DNA of 64,000 nt from Curtobacterium luteum (GTDB taxonomy: Bacteria; Actinomycetota; Actinomycetes; Actinomycetales; Microbacteriaceae), in NCBI RefSeq assembly GCF_014646995.1, contig NZ_BMOI01000001.1, forward strand, positions 397,018-461,017, given 5' to 3'. Position 1 is the stretch's first letter. Each line of letters opens with the position of its first letter. Positions 42,662-52,096 of the stretch are shown piece by piece. The position numbers and the translations under genes were made by a program. The notes under the pieces were generated by a model. It was given only the letters and a program-made list of their open reading frames with translations, was not told the origin of the DNA and made no database searches.

Positions 42662-43717
42662 TCAGGCGGCGGGGGCGCTGCCGACCCAGTCGGCGAGCTT
42701 CCGCGTCGCCGCGCCGGAGTCGATCGCCTCGGCCGCGACGGCGAGCTGCTCGCGGAAGCGCTGGAGGATCGGACGGTCGGCCTCGGCCGGGTCCTCGGCC
42801 AGGCGGAACGACACCAGGCCGGCGGCGGCGTTCAGCAGGACGATGTCGCGGACCGGGCCGGTCTCGCCCTCGAGGACCCGGTGCACCACGGCCGCGTTGT
42901 GCTCGGGGTCACCTCCGAGGAGGTCATCGGTGCGCGCGCGGGCGATGCCGAGGTCGCGCGGGTCGAGGTCGTGCTCGATGATGCGCCCGCCGGTGACCTC
43001 CCAGATGTGGCTGTGACCGGTGGTGGTGAGCTCGTCGAGCCCGTCGTCGCCGCGGAACACGAGCGCCGTCGCCCCGCGGGTCTGGAACACGCCCGTGATG
43101 ATCGGGACGAGCTCGAGCTGCGCCACCCCGACGGCGTTGGCCTCGCACCGGGCGGGGTTGACGAGCGGGCCGAGGAAGTTGAAGACCGTCGGCACGCCGA
43201 TCTCGCGGCGGACCGGGGCCGCGTGCGCGAAGCCGGGGTGGAAGGCGCTGGCGAAGGCGAAGGTCAGCCCGACACGCCGGAAGGTGTCCGCAACACGCGC
43301 GGCGTCCATCGTCAGGTCGAGCCCGAGGGCCGCGAGCACGTCGCTCGAGCCGGACTTCGACGAGCTCGCGCGGTTGCCGTGCTTGACGACCGGGACGCCG
43401 GCGGCAGCGACCACGATGGCCGCCATCGTCGAGACGTTCACCGTGCCGACCACGTCGCCGCCGGTGCCCACGATGTCGAGCGCCATCGGGTCGACGTCCA
43501 GCGGGACCGCGGCGTCGAGGATCGCATCGCGGAAGCCGACGACCTCGTCGACCGTCTCGCCCTTCGCGCGGAGGGCCACGGCGAAGGCCGCGATCTGGGC
43601 GGCGGTCGCGCGTCCCTGGACGATCTCCTCCATGGCCCATGTGGACTGCCTGATCGAGAGGTCCTGGCGCGCCATGAGCGCGCTGATCACCGAGGGCCAG
43701 GTGAGTTGGTCGTGCAT
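42662..43717 (-). CDS. trpD: Anthranilate phosphoribosyltransferase
   Basis: Second step of tryptophan synthesis, joining anthranilate to PRPP; 351 residues. The PRPP loop is DIVGTGGDVVGTVNVST near residue 83, the metal and anthranilate region is VVKHGNRASSSKSGSSDVL near 112, and NFLGPLVNPARC near 165 closes the site. ATG 43717 is preferred over the longer frame because TACGAT lies 6 bases upstream. It is away from other trp genes, but trpD next to ctaE-qcrCAB is a conserved actinobacterial arrangement. Confidence 0.95.
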   Translation of the reverse strand: MHDQLTWPSVISALMARQDLSIRQSTWAMEEIVQGRATAAQIAAFAVALRAKGETVDEVVGFRDAILDAAVPLDVDPMALDIVGTGGDVVGTVNVSTMAAIVVAAAGVPVVKHGNRASSSKSGSSDVLAALGLDLTMDAARVADTFRRVGLTFAFASAFHPGFAHAAPVRREIGVPTVFNFLGPLVNPARCEANAVGVAQLELVPIITGVFQTRGATALVFRGDDGLDELTTTGHSHIWEVTGGRIIEHDLDPRDLGIARARTDDLLGGDPEHNAAVVHRVLEGETGPVRDIVLLNAAAGLVSFRLAEDPAEADRPILQRFREQLAVAAEAIDSGAATRKLADWVGSAPAA

Positions 43718-43723
43718 GATCCG

Positions 43724-43729
43724 ATCGTA
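43724..43729 (-). promoter_or_regulatory. -10 box of trpD
   Basis: TACGAT on the minus strand, 6 bases before ATG 43717; leaderless. Confidence 0.52.
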
Positions 43730-43783
43730 GTGAATTCGAGCGACCCACCAGTTGGCTGCGAAAACACTGTCGGTGGTTTCGGC

Positions 43784-43789
43784 CATAAT
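43784..43789 (+). promoter_or_regulatory. -10 box of the ctaE-qcrCAB operon
   Basis: CATAAT, 7 bases before GTG 43797; leaderless arrangement supports that start. Confidence 0.5.
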
Positions 43790-43796
43790 GGAGTCT

Positions 43797-44426
43797 GTGA
43801 CTAGCACCCCTCTCTCCAGATCTGCCACCGCACCGGTCCTGAACAGGCCCAACGCCGTGGCCGTGGGGACGATCGTGTGGCTGGGCAGCGAGGTCATGTT
43901 CTTCGCCGGCCTGTTCGCGATCTACTTCACGCTCCGCAGCACCTCCCCCGAGCTCTGGGCCACCGAGACCGCCAAGCTCGAGGTGCCGTTCGCGTCGGTG
44001 AACACGATCATCCTGGTGCTGTCCAGCTTCGCCTGCCAGTTCGCGGTCTTCGCCGCCGAGCGCTTCCAGGTCCACCGGACGAGCTGGAGCCCCTTCAAGT
44101 GGGGCATGACCGAGTGGTTCTTCGTCACGTACTGCATGGGCGCGATCTTCGTCTGCGGGCAGGTCTTCGAGTACGCCAACCTCTGGCACGAGGGCGTCAC
44201 GCTCTCCTCCAGCGCCTACGGCTCGGCCTTCTACATGACGACCGGCTTCCACGGCCTCCACGTCACGGGTGGCCTCATCGCGTTCCTGCTGACCCTCGGT
44301 CGCGGGTTCGCCGCCAAGAACTTCGGTCACAAGGAAGCGACCACCGCCATCGTCGTGTCGTACTACTGGCACTTCGTCGACGTCGTCTGGATCGGCCTCT
44401 TCGCCGTCATCTACCTTCTCAAGTAG
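43797..44426 (+). CDS. ctaE: Cytochrome c oxidase subunit III
   Basis: Membrane subunit of the aa3 oxidase, 209 residues with five hydrophobic helices. Visible signatures are [20 protein letters not shown] (start of first helix with conserved Glu), [16 protein letters not shown] and [15 protein letters not shown], which include the conserved His and Glu/Asp of COX3. GTG 43797. First gene of ctaE-qcrC-qcrA-qcrB, the operon linking oxidase and bc1 complex into the actinobacterial III-IV supercomplex. Confidence 0.95.
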   Translation: MTSTPLSRSATAPVLNRPNAVAVGTIVWLGSEVMFFAGLFAIYFTLRSTSPELWATETAKLEVPFASVNTIILVLSSFACQFAVFAAERFQVHRTSWSPFKWGMTEWFFVTYCMGAIFVCGQVFEYANLWHEGVTLSSSAYGSAFYMTTGFHGLHVTGGLIAFLLTLGRGFAAKNFGHKEATTAIVVSYYWHFVDVVWIGLFAVIYLLK

Positions 44427-44447
44427 GAACTGGATAGCCCCCACAGC

Positions 44448-45257
44448 ATGTTCAACAGAACCAAGTCCAAGAAGGGCCGCCGGTCACCACTGGCGACCGT
44501 CTCGCTCATCGTCGTCGGTCTGATGACCACCGGCGGTGCGTACGCGCTGTTCAGCTCCTCGGCGAACGCCGACAGCAGCACCAGCTCGGTGTCCGCCGCG
44601 TCGACGCAGTCGAAGGTCAACGAGGGCGAGAAGCTCTTCGCCTCGAACTGCGCCACCTGCCACGGGCTGAACGCCCAGGGCACGGGTGAGGGCCCGTCGC
44701 TCATCGGCGTCGGCGCCGCTTCGGTCGACTTCCAGGTCGGCACCGGTCGCATGCCGATGGCCGCTTCGGGCCCCCAGGCCGAGGAGAAGCCCGCGCAGTT
44801 CACCGACGAGCAGGTCGACGCGCTCGCGCAGTACGTCGCGTCGCTCGCCCCCGGACCCGCGGTCCCGTCGTCGGACCTCACCGACGGCAAGGGCGACGCG
44901 GCCGAGGGCGCCGAGCTGTTCCGCATCAACTGCGCGATGTGCCACAACGTGGCCGGCGCCGGCGGTGCCCTGACCGAGGGCAAGTACGCCCCGAACCTGC
45001 AGAAGGTCTCCGGCAAGCACATCTACGAGGCCATGCTCACCGGCCCGCAGAACATGCCGGTCTTCAACGACCTGAACCTGACCCCGCAGCAGAAGGCCGA
45101 CGTCATCTCGTACCTCAAGTACGTGCAGGACAACAAGTCGCCCGGCGGATTCGCCCTCGGCTCCATCGGGCCGGTGGCAGAGGGTCTGTTCATCTGGATC
45201 TTCGGACTCGGCGCGGTCGTCGCGATGACCGTCTGGCTGACCGCGAAGTCCAACTGA
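44448..45257 (+). CDS. qcrC: Cytochrome bc1 complex diheme cytochrome c subunit
   Basis: Electron carrier joining the bc1 complex to the oxidase, 269 residues. An N-terminal membrane anchor (ATVSLIVVGLMTTGGAYALF) is followed by two cytochrome c domains with heme motifs CATCHG (Cys68-His72) and CAMCHN (Cys162-His166), methionine ligand regions, and a C-terminal membrane helix (LFIWIFGLGAVVAMTVW). Actinobacterial QcrC replaces a soluble cytochrome c. ATG 44448 has no obvious ribosome site, 21 bases after ctaE. Confidence 0.96.
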   Translation: MFNRTKSKKGRRSPLATVSLIVVGLMTTGGAYALFSSSANADSSTSSVSAASTQSKVNEGEKLFASNCATCHGLNAQGTGEGPSLIGVGAASVDFQVGTGRMPMAASGPQAEEKPAQFTDEQVDALAQYVASLAPGPAVPSSDLTDGKGDAAEGAELFRINCAMCHNVAGAGGALTEGKYAPNLQKVSGKHIYEAMLTGPQNMPVFNDLNLTPQQKADVISYLKYVQDNKSPGGFALGSIGPVAEGLFIWIFGLGAVVAMTVWLTAKSN

Positions 45258-45290
45258 TCGTCCGTGTCGAACGACACTGAAGGGAACACC

Positions 45291-46367
45291 ATGGCAGAGC
45301 ACGACGACGAGGCACTGAACTCGTCCTCGGCTGTCGAGAAGCACGGCACGACGCACGGCACCACCGCCTCGGTCGGCACCGCGGTCGTGCCCGCGGACCC
45401 GTTCGAGAACCCGGGCGAGCCGCCGCACCGCGCGCGCCGCACCGACGTCGACCCGAAGAAGCAGCGGCTGGCCGAGCGCCAGGTCGCGACGTTCTTCTAC
45501 CTGTCGATCGTCGGCAGCGTGCTGGCCATCGCCGCGTACGTCGCCTTCCCGATCAAGGAAGACGACTTCGGCACGGTCCGGCTCGCGAACCTCTGGCTCG
45601 GGCTGTCGATCACGCTCGCGCTCCTCGCACTCGGCCTCGGTGCCGTCTACTGGTCGAAGTCCCTCGTGGTCGACCGCGAGATCACCGAGATGCGCCACGG
45701 CACCCGCGGGACCGACGCGACCCGTGCCAAGGCCGTCGAGGCCTTCCAGCTCGCCGACAAGGAGTCCGGGTTCAGCCGTCGCAAGCTGATCCGCAACTCG
45801 ATGATCGGTGCCCTGGCGGCGTTCCCGCTCCCCGGGATCGTCCTCGTGCGCGACCTCGCGCCCGCGGCCGACCCGAACGAACTCCTCCGCCACACCATGT
45901 GGGCGAAGGGCACACGCCTGACGAAGGACCCGACGGGTCTGCCGATCAAGGCGTCCGACGTGACCATCGGTTCGGTGTTCCACGTCATCCCGGACGGCAT
46001 GCTCGACAAGGAGGACATGCTGGAGGAGAAGGCCAAGGCCGCCGTCCTCCTCATGCGCCTCGACCCGCAGGACCTCCACCCCGCCAAGGGGCAGGAGAAC
46101 TGGGGGTACGACGGCATCGTCGCGTACTCGAAGATCTGCACCCACGTCGGGTGCCCGGTCGCCCTGTACGAACAGCAGACGCACCACCTGCTCTGCCCGT
46201 GCCACCAGTCGACGTTCGATGTCTCGAACAACTGCGAGGTCATCTTCGGACCGGCCGCACGTCCCCTCCCCCAACTTCCGATCGCGATCGACGACGACGG
46301 CTACCTGGTTGCGCAGAGCGACTTCCACGAGCCGGTCGGACCGTCCTTCTGGGAGCGTGAGCGCTGA
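45291..46367 (+). CDS. qcrA: Rieske iron-sulfur subunit of cytochrome bc1
   Basis: 2Fe-2S protein oxidising menaquinol, 358 residues. Three membrane helices near residues 68-88, 100-120 and 170-190 precede the soluble Rieske domain, whose cluster ligands are CTHVGCP and CPCHQSTFD near 290-315. The third helix is preceded by FSRRKLIRNS, a twin-arginine-like motif; in actinobacteria this segment is Tat-dependent. ATG 45291 has GAAGGGA upstream and is chosen over the in-frame GTG 45264. The stop overlaps the qcrB start (TGATG). Confidence 0.95.
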   Translation: MAEHDDEALNSSSAVEKHGTTHGTTASVGTAVVPADPFENPGEPPHRARRTDVDPKKQRLAERQVATFFYLSIVGSVLAIAAYVAFPIKEDDFGTVRLANLWLGLSITLALLALGLGAVYWSKSLVVDREITEMRHGTRGTDATRAKAVEAFQLADKESGFSRRKLIRNSMIGALAAFPLPGIVLVRDLAPAADPNELLRHTMWAKGTRLTKDPTGLPIKASDVTIGSVFHVIPDGMLDKEDMLEEKAKAAVLLMRLDPQDLHPAKGQENWGYDGIVAYSKICTHVGCPVALYEQQTHHLLCPCHQSTFDVSNNCEVIFGPAARPLPQLPIAIDDDGYLVAQSDFHEPVGPSFWERER

Positions 46368-48055
46368 TGAGCACAACCACCCGTCCCGCGACGACGTCGG
46401 CCACGAAGCCGGCGCCCGAACGCGGCTCCCGCATCATCGGGGCCGCTGCCAACTACATCGACGAGCGCACGAGCATCTCGGGCCTGGTGAAGGAGGTCGG
46501 TCGCAAGATCTTCCCCGACCACTGGAGCTTCATGCTCGGCGAGGTCGCGCTGTACAGCTTCGTCGTCATCCTGCTGTCGGGCACGTTCCTGACGTTCTTC
46601 TTCCAGGCGTCGATGGCCGAGGTCGTGTACCAGGGCGCGTACGTCCCGCTGAAGGGCGTCGAGATGTCGACCGCGCTGCAGTCGACGCTGAACATCTCGT
46701 TCGACATCCGCGGTGGCCTGTTCGTCCGACAGATCCACCACTGGGCCGCCCTGCTCTTCATCGCCTCGGTGATGCTGCACATGGCCCGCGTCTTCTTCAC
46801 CGGCGCGTTCCGCAAGCCGCGTGAGCTCAACTGGGTCTTCGGCTTCGTCCTCTGGGTGCTCGCCATGGCCGAGGGCTTCACCGGCTACTCGCTCCCCGAC
46901 GACCTGCTGTCCGGCAACGGTCTCCGGATCATCGTCGGCATGATCGAGGGCGTCCCGGTGATCGGTGTCTGGATCGCCTACCTGCTCTTCGGTGGCGAGT
47001 TCCCGGGCACGGACATCGTCGGTCGCCTCTACACGCTGCACATCCTGCTGCTGCCGGCGATCCTCGTCGCGGTGCTCGGCGTCCACCTCGTCCTCGTCGT
47101 CATCAACAAGCACACGCAGTTCGCCGGTCCGGGCAAGACCAACGACAACGTCGTGGGCGTCCCGATCCTCCCGGCGTTCGCCGCGAAGGCCGGTGGGTTC
47201 TTCTTCATCGTCGCGGGCATCCTCGCCCTCATCGCGTCGCTGTTCACGATCAACCCGATCTGGAACTACGGACCGTACGACCCCTCCCCGGTGTCGGCCG
47301 GTACGCAGCCCGACTGGTACATCGGCTTCGCCGACGGCGCGCTCCGACTGGTGCCCCCGCACTGGGAGGTCGTCTGGTTCGGCTACACGGTGTCGTTCAA
47401 CATCCTCGTGCCGATCGCGGTCCTCTTGGGCCTCATCGTGGCGATGTTCATCTACCCGTTCGTCGAGGCCTGGGCCACGGGCGACAAGCGCGAGCACCAC
47501 ATCCTCGACCGTCCGCGCAACGCCCCGACCCGCACGGGCCTCGGTGCCGCCGGCATCACGCTCTACGCGAGCCTCTGGGCAGCGGCCTCGTCGGACATCA
47601 TCGCGACGCACTTCATGGTGTCGATCGACCACGTGATCCACGTGATCCAGGCCACGACGGTCCTCGGCCCGTTCGTCGCCTTCTGGATCACGAAGCGCGT
47701 GTGCCTGGCCCTCCAGAAGAAGGACCGCGAGATCGTGCTGCACGGCTACGAGTCGGGCCGCATCGTCCGACTCCCCCACGGCGAGTACATCGAGGTTCAC
47801 GAGCCCCTCGACGAGTACGAGCGCTGGCGCCTGCTGCAGTTCAACGAGTACAAGCCGCTCATGGTCCGTCCGGATGCTCGGGGTCGGATCACCGGTCTCC
47901 AGAAGGCCCGCGCGAATGTGTCCCGGTTCTTCTTCGAGGACCGCATCGCCCCGGTCACGAAGGCCGAGCTCGAGGCTGCGCACGCCGCGCACCACGGGCC
48001 CGAGCTGACCGAGGGTGAGCACCCCGCTGCCGCTGTGGGCGCCGGCAACCACTGA
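46367..48055 (+). CDS. qcrB: Cytochrome bc1 complex cytochrome b subunit
   Basis: Diheme membrane subunit holding both quinone sites, 562 residues. Heme histidines lie in RQIHHWAALLFIASVMLHMARVF (first two: HHW, later HMA) and in TLHILLLPAILVAVLGVHLVLV. The quinol-site motif appears as PDWYIGFADGALRL, the actinobacterial form of PEWY. The C-terminal region beyond residue 400 is an extension with a further helix and basic tail. ATG shares a base with the qcrA stop. A strong terminator follows. Confidence 0.96.
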   Translation: MSTTTRPATTSATKPAPERGSRIIGAAANYIDERTSISGLVKEVGRKIFPDHWSFMLGEVALYSFVVILLSGTFLTFFFQASMAEVVYQGAYVPLKGVEMSTALQSTLNISFDIRGGLFVRQIHHWAALLFIASVMLHMARVFFTGAFRKPRELNWVFGFVLWVLAMAEGFTGYSLPDDLLSGNGLRIIVGMIEGVPVIGVWIAYLLFGGEFPGTDIVGRLYTLHILLLPAILVAVLGVHLVLVVINKHTQFAGPGKTNDNVVGVPILPAFAAKAGGFFFIVAGILALIASLFTINPIWNYGPYDPSPVSAGTQPDWYIGFADGALRLVPPHWEVVWFGYTVSFNILVPIAVLLGLIVAMFIYPFVEAWATGDKREHHILDRPRNAPTRTGLGAAGITLYASLWAAASSDIIATHFMVSIDHVIHVIQATTVLGPFVAFWITKRVCLALQKKDREIVLHGYESGRIVRLPHGEYIEVHEPLDEYERWRLLQFNEYKPLMVRPDARGRITGLQKARANVSRFFFEDRIAPVTKAELEAAHAAHHGPELTEGEHPAAAVGAGNH

Positions 48056-48090
48056 CGGTCGGAAGCGGTCTCACCCCCGCGCGAAGCACA

Positions 48091-48127
48091 GCGAACCCCT
48101 CGGCCACGTCGTGGTCGGGGGGTTCGC
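48091..48127 (+). terminator. Terminator of the ctaE-qcrCAB operon
   Basis: GCGAACCCCTCGGCCAC pairs with GTGGTCGGGGGGTTCGC (two G-T pairs) around a 3-base loop, followed by CGTTTC. Confidence 0.78.
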
Positions 48128-48226
48128 CGTTTCGGTCGTCCCGAAACACCCCCTGCAGTTCATCAACGATTCAGATTCCTGTGGCAGCGTGTTGTGCAAC
48201 GCATCCGCCAACGGAACGAGAAACCG

Positions 48227-49186
48227 ATGGACAGCCGGACGGCCGAACACCCCAGGCCGAACCACTTCCTCCTCCACCTCAGCGACACCCACCTCGTCAG
48301 CGGTGACGGGCCCCTCTACGGAGACGTCGACCCGGCCGCGCGACTGGCCGAGATCATCGCCGACATCGAAGCCTCCGGGGCACGCCCCGAAGCGATCGTC
48401 GTGACAGGCGACGTTGCCGACAAGGGTGAGCCGGGAGCCTACGCGCGGGTGCGCGACCTCCTGGAGCCGGCCGCGGCCCGCATCGGCGCACAGGTCATCT
48501 GGGCGATGGGCAACCACGACGAGCGTGGCGCGTTCCGCCAGGAGCTCTTCGGCCTGCACCCCACCGATCGCCCGGTGGACTTCGTCTACGACGTGAACGG
48601 CCTCCGGGTCATCACCCTCGACACGAGCGTGCCGGGCGCGCACCACGGCGAGGTCTCCCCCGAGCAGCTCGACTGGCTCGCCGAGGTCCTGTCGGAGGCG
48701 GCTCCGCACGGCACGATCCTCGCGATGCACCACCCGCCCGTCCCGAGCGTGCAAGACCTCGCCGTGCTCGTCGAACTGCGCGACCAGGCGAGCCTCGCCG
48801 AGGTCGTCGAGGGCAGCGACGTGATCGGCATCATCGCCGGGCACCTGCACTACTCGACGAGCGCCGTGTTCGCGGGCATCCCGGTGTCGGTCGCGAGCGC
48901 CACCTGCTACACGCAGGACCTCATGGAGTTCCAAGCCGGGACCCGGGGTCGCGACGGAGCCCAGTCGTTCAACCTCGTCCACGTGTACGGCCGCCACGTC
49001 GTCCACTCCGTCGTGCCGATCGGGCACTACGCGACCGTGGGTGAACCGGTGTCGGCCGTCGAGACCGAGGCGCGGCTCGCGGCTGCCGGCGTCCGGATCC
49101 CCCCGGCCGTCGAGCCGGCTCCGGTGACGTCGAGCATCCCGGTCTTCACCCTGGACTCGGTACCGCTCTCCCCCGTCCACCCGTAG
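48227..49186 (+). CDS. Metallophosphoesterase (CpdA-like phosphodiesterase)
   Basis: Calcineurin-fold dimetal phosphodiesterase of 319 residues. Metal ligands appear in order: LSDTHLVSGDG near residue 22, VVTGDVADKGE near 60, GNHDERGAFR near 92, LAMHHPPVPS near 165, and AGHLHYSTSAVF near 205. The arrangement matches class III cyclic-nucleotide phosphodiesterases, so cAMP hydrolysis is possible but not shown. ATG 48227 is preferred to the in-frame ATG 48194. The C-terminal 40 residues are Pro-rich. Convergent with the Stealth gene. Confidence 0.85.
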   Translation: MDSRTAEHPRPNHFLLHLSDTHLVSGDGPLYGDVDPAARLAEIIADIEASGARPEAIVVTGDVADKGEPGAYARVRDLLEPAAARIGAQVIWAMGNHDERGAFRQELFGLHPTDRPVDFVYDVNGLRVITLDTSVPGAHHGEVSPEQLDWLAEVLSEAAPHGTILAMHHPPVPSVQDLAVLVELRDQASLAEVVEGSDVIGIIAGHLHYSTSAVFAGIPVSVASATCYTQDLMEFQAGTRGRDGAQSFNLVHVYGRHVVHSVVPIGHYATVGEPVSAVETEARLAAAGVRIPPAVEPAPVTSSIPVFTLDSVPLSPVHP

Positions 49187-49202
49187 TCGTCGCCCGAGGC
49201 AA

Positions 49203-49260
49203 CGCGCGCGCTCCGACGGAACACCGGTCGATCGACGGGTGCAACGTCGGAGCGCGCGCG
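49203..49260. terminator. 16-bp inverted repeat between the phosphoesterase and Stealth genes
   Basis: CGCGCGCGCTCCGACG (49203-49218) is perfectly complementary to 49245-49260 with a 26-base loop. Likely shared terminator of convergent genes. A CCCAGG/CCCAGA short repeat follows at about 49283-49317. Confidence 0.7.
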
Positions 49261-49336
49261 TCTCGCGACCACACCCACGGCCAGCCCAGGCCCAGACCCA
49301 GACTCAGGCCCAGGCCCGGGCGGACGCTCGCGCGTC

Positions 49337-50890
49337 CTACGCGCCGGGCCGCTCCCACGGCGCCGGGAACGGGAAGTACTTCTCGAGGAAGTCCGTCACA
49401 CGCTCCGTACGCTCCTCGTCGCTCACCTCGGGGAAGCTGCCGTCGTTGAGGCAGAAGAAGTCGACGTTGCGCTTCTTCAACAGGTCGTCGAGGGTCTTCA
49501 GCCCGGACTGCATGGTCGTGTCGACGTAGCGGACCGACGAGTTCTCCTGGATGATCGCCCGGCCGGTGAGCAGCGCGTAGTAGTGGTACAGCGAGTTCGT
49601 CACCGAGATGTTGTCCGCCGCACGGAACCGTGACGCCGCCGTCGAACGGAACTCGTCCGCGAACTCGTGCTCCATCTCGGTCATGATCGACGCGCGCAGC
49701 GGAGTCGGTGCGTGCTCGAGGTGTCGCGTCGTGACGGCGCCGAACCGCTGCTGCAGGAGCCGCCGGTTCACCCGGGCCGAGTTCTCGAAGCCGCTGCGCG
49801 CCGGGTTGTTCGACCCGAGGCCGATGCGGGTGTCGGCGACGATGAACTTCGTCACCGAGCCCGGGCTGAAGAACACCGACGGGTCAGCGAGCCGCCCGAA
49901 GAACATGTCGTCGTTCGAGTAGATGAAGTGCTCGCTGATGCCCGGGATGTGGTGGAGCTGCGATTCCACCGCCTGCGAGTTGTGCGTCGGCAGGACGGAC
50001 GGGTCGGCGAAGAACTCCTCGCTGCGGACGATCCGGACCTTCGGGTGGTCGGCGAGCCACTTGGGCGCCGGCGAGTCCGTCGCGATGTAGATCTGCCGGA
50101 TCCACGGCGCGAAGGTGTGCACCGAACGCAGGGCGTACTTCAGCTCGTCGATCTGCCGGAAGCGGGCGGGGGCGTCGTCGCCCTCCCCAAGGACGGCGGT
50201 CGCCTGCGCGGCCTGGCGGGCGCGCTGGTACTCGATCGCGTTGCCGTCGACCCACGAGAACACGATGTCGATCGGGAAACGGATGTCGGAGACGTGGTCG
50301 TCGAACATGTGCTCGACCGTGCGCCAGGTCCGCCCGTACCGCTCGATGTCCGCCACCACGAACTCGTCGATGGGGAGACTGCGGCGCATGAGGGCGTTCT
50401 CGACGGGCGCGAGCACCTCGATGTCCGTGACGCGCCAGAACTCGAGTTGCACGCTCGTCTCGGCTCCGTAGCGGAGGCGTCCGAGGGGTTCGAGCCGCGG
50501 ACGGAAGAGGCGGAGCACGGGCTCGTCGGGAGCGCCGAAGCCGTCGTCGAGCACCAGGACGGCCGGGCGCTTCGGGGGCTTGGCGTAGAAGGGCTCGTTC
50601 GCGGCCGCCGCCATCACGGCGCTCTCGGCACGCTGGCGGTCCCGCTCGTCCACGGCGATGACGGGGCGCTGGTCGTTGCCGCGGATGAGGAGGTGGTCGA
50701 CGTCACCGGCGGTGAGGGCGTCGTCGAGGAACAGCAGGTCCTCGATCATGGACTGCTGCGGCGTCAGGTGGCCGTTGATGAGCGTCAGCCGACCCTTGCG
50801 CACCACGACGTCGGGCCGGTCGAGACCGCCGGACGACGGTCGAGGGTTCAGCAGTGGACTCTCGGTCACCGGCTCGGTCTCGTCGCTCAT
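49337..50890 (-). CDS. Stealth family sugar-phosphate transferase
   Basis: Protein of 517 residues of the Stealth group, hexose-1-phosphate transferases that build phosphodiester-linked surface polysaccharides. The conserved regions are visible in order: CR1 IDIVFSWVDGN near residue 207, CR2 ELKYALRSVHTFAPWIRQIYI near 248 (first half ELKYALRSV) with THNSQAVESQLHHIPGISEHF near 303 and FIYSNDDMFFG near 324, CR3 with NDVTNSLYHYYAL-like VTNSLYHYYALL near 427, and CR4 SVRYVDTTMQSGL near 447. The N-terminal 200 residues are less conserved. Solitary gene, so the product is unknown. ATG 50890. Confidence 0.85.
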   Translation of the reverse strand: MSDETEPVTESPLLNPRPSSGGLDRPDVVVRKGRLTLINGHLTPQQSMIEDLLFLDDALTAGDVDHLLIRGNDQRPVIAVDERDRQRAESAVMAAAANEPFYAKPPKRPAVLVLDDGFGAPDEPVLRLFRPRLEPLGRLRYGAETSVQLEFWRVTDIEVLAPVENALMRRSLPIDEFVVADIERYGRTWRTVEHMFDDHVSDIRFPIDIVFSWVDGNAIEYQRARQAAQATAVLGEGDDAPARFRQIDELKYALRSVHTFAPWIRQIYIATDSPAPKWLADHPKVRIVRSEEFFADPSVLPTHNSQAVESQLHHIPGISEHFIYSNDDMFFGRLADPSVFFSPGSVTKFIVADTRIGLGSNNPARSGFENSARVNRRLLQQRFGAVTTRHLEHAPTPLRASIMTEMEHEFADEFRSTAASRFRAADNISVTNSLYHYYALLTGRAIIQENSSVRYVDTTMQSGLKTLDDLLKKRNVDFFCLNDGSFPEVSDEERTERVTDFLEKYFPFPAPWERPGA

Positions 50891-51003
50891 CCATGCCCTT
50901 CGGGTCGATCGGCCGGGTCCTGCACCCGACGGACTGATCCTACCGTCCGGACAGACCGCGGGTGCGCGCGGCAGGTGGGCGGTCGGGGCACGTCCGTCAC
51001 CGT

Positions 51004-51047
51004 CGGACGGGAGGCGCGGGTCGCGCCCGTCACGGCCCTCCCGTCGG
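51004..51047. terminator. Terminator hairpin of the SDR-SGNH-membrane operon (dispersed repeat)
   Basis: GACGGGAGG (51006-51014) pairs with CCTCCCGTC (51037-51045); the left arm extends to CGGACGGGAGGCGCGG, the dispersed-repeat core. Confidence 0.65.
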
Positions 51048-51062
51048 CGACGCAGCGGCCGC

Positions 51063-51512
51063 TCAGGGCCGGGTCGGGTCGGTCTCCCGTGGCACCTTCA
51101 CCGCGAGCCCGACGGCGATGAACAGCGCCGCGGCGACCACCTGGAGCGCAGCCCACGCCTCGCCGGGGACCGGGACGACGACGAGCGGGTTCCAGCACAC
51201 CGCCACGGCGACCATGATGAGTCCGGCCCACCAGGTCCGACCGCGGACGGCGAAGACCAGGACGATGAGGGCGAGCACGGTGACGCCCCACCGTGCGAAC
51301 ACGAAGGCCGACGAGTCGACGAGTGCCACGCACGCGAGGAGGACCACGGCCGCGAGCAGCGACGGTGCGAGCGCCGGCCGCGTGTACGGCGGGAGTTCCC
51401 TGTCGCTGCCCGAGCTGCGGGGGGCCGGACGAGCCGGCGTGCGGGGAGCGGGACGCGCAGGCACGCCCTGCTGGGACGACCCGATGGTGGGTCGTCCTTT
51501 CCGTGCCGCCAT
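51063..51512 (-). CDS. Small four-helix membrane protein (resembles DUF6804)
   Basis: Protein of 149 residues with a basic, Pro/Ala-rich N-terminus of about 45 residues followed by four hydrophobic stretches (LAPSLLAAVVLLACVALV, GVTVLALIVLVFAV, WWAGLIMVAVAVCWNPLVVV, ALQVVAAALFIAVGLAV). The WWAGL and CWNPLVVVPVPGEAWAALQ (WNP) segments look like the DUF6804 family from memory. ATG shares one base with the SGNH stop, so it is the third gene of a coupled operon. No function known. Confidence 0.68.
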   Translation of the reverse strand: MAARKGRPTIGSSQQGVPARPAPRTPARPAPRSSGSDRELPPYTRPALAPSLLAAVVLLACVALVDSSAFVFARWGVTVLALIVLVFAVRGRTWWAGLIMVAVAVCWNPLVVVPVPGEAWAALQVVAAALFIAVGLAVKVPRETDPTRP

Positions 51513-52096
51513 CAGGCGGAGGCGCCGTCGAGGTCGATCGCGCGGAACGGCCGCGACATCGGCGGGAGGCCGCGCACCCGCTCGAGCGCCGGCTCGAGTT
51601 CGTCGAGGTAGGCGCGGTACCCCTCGTCGTTGAGGTGCAGCCCGTCGTCGGTGAAGCGGTCGGCGAGGTGGTCGCCGTCAGCCAGCGCGGGCCAGGCGTC
51701 GAGGTACTGCGCGTGGCAGGTGGCGACGAACTGCCGGAGGTGGCGGTTCGCCTCCTCGATCTTCGCCCGGAACTCGGCCTGCCGGGGAAGCACCGACACG
51801 AGCAGGAGCCGCACACCCGGGAGCTCGCGACGCAGGGTCACGAGGATCGTCTCGACGTTGCGGACGACGTGCTCGACGCTCGCCCGGTGGTTGCCGAAGT
51901 CGTTCGTGCCGATGAGCAGGACGATCACCTCGGGCTCCGCGGCCACGACGGCGTCCAGTCGGGCGAGCACCCCGTCGGTGGTGTCACCGCCGACGCCGTG
52001 GTTGGCGGTGCGCTCCCCCGGCAGCCGGTTCTCCCAGTCCCCTGCCTCGGTGATGCTGTCCCCCAGGAACAGGACGGTGGGTCGGTCCTCGGTCAT
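51512..52096 (-). CDS. SGNH/GDSL hydrolase
   Basis: Esterase or acylhydrolase of 194 residues. Block I is VLFLGDSITEAGDW near residue 8 with the nucleophilic Ser; block II glycine is in GVGGDTTDGV; block III is LLIGTNDFGNHR near 70; block V is FTDDGLHLNDEGYRAYL near 160 with catalytic Asp and His. No signal peptide, so cytoplasmic. ATG 52096 overlaps the SDR-DUF2867 stop by four bases; longer in-frame sequence upstream is a shadow of that gene. Substrate unknown. Confidence 0.9.
   Translation of the reverse strand: MTEDRPTVLFLGDSITEAGDWENRLPGERTANHGVGGDTTDGVLARLDAVVAAEPEVIVLLIGTNDFGNHRASVEHVVRNVETILVTLRRELPGVRLLLVSVLPRQAEFRAKIEEANRHLRQFVATCHAQYLDAWPALADGDHLADRFTDDGLHLNDEGYRAYLDELEPALERVRGLPPMSRPFRAIDLDGASA

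Noticed and set aside
48189..48201. Small palindrome (GTTG-TG-CAAC) before the phosphoesterase gene as an operator
   Set aside because: Only 4-bp arms; such palindromes are expected by chance.
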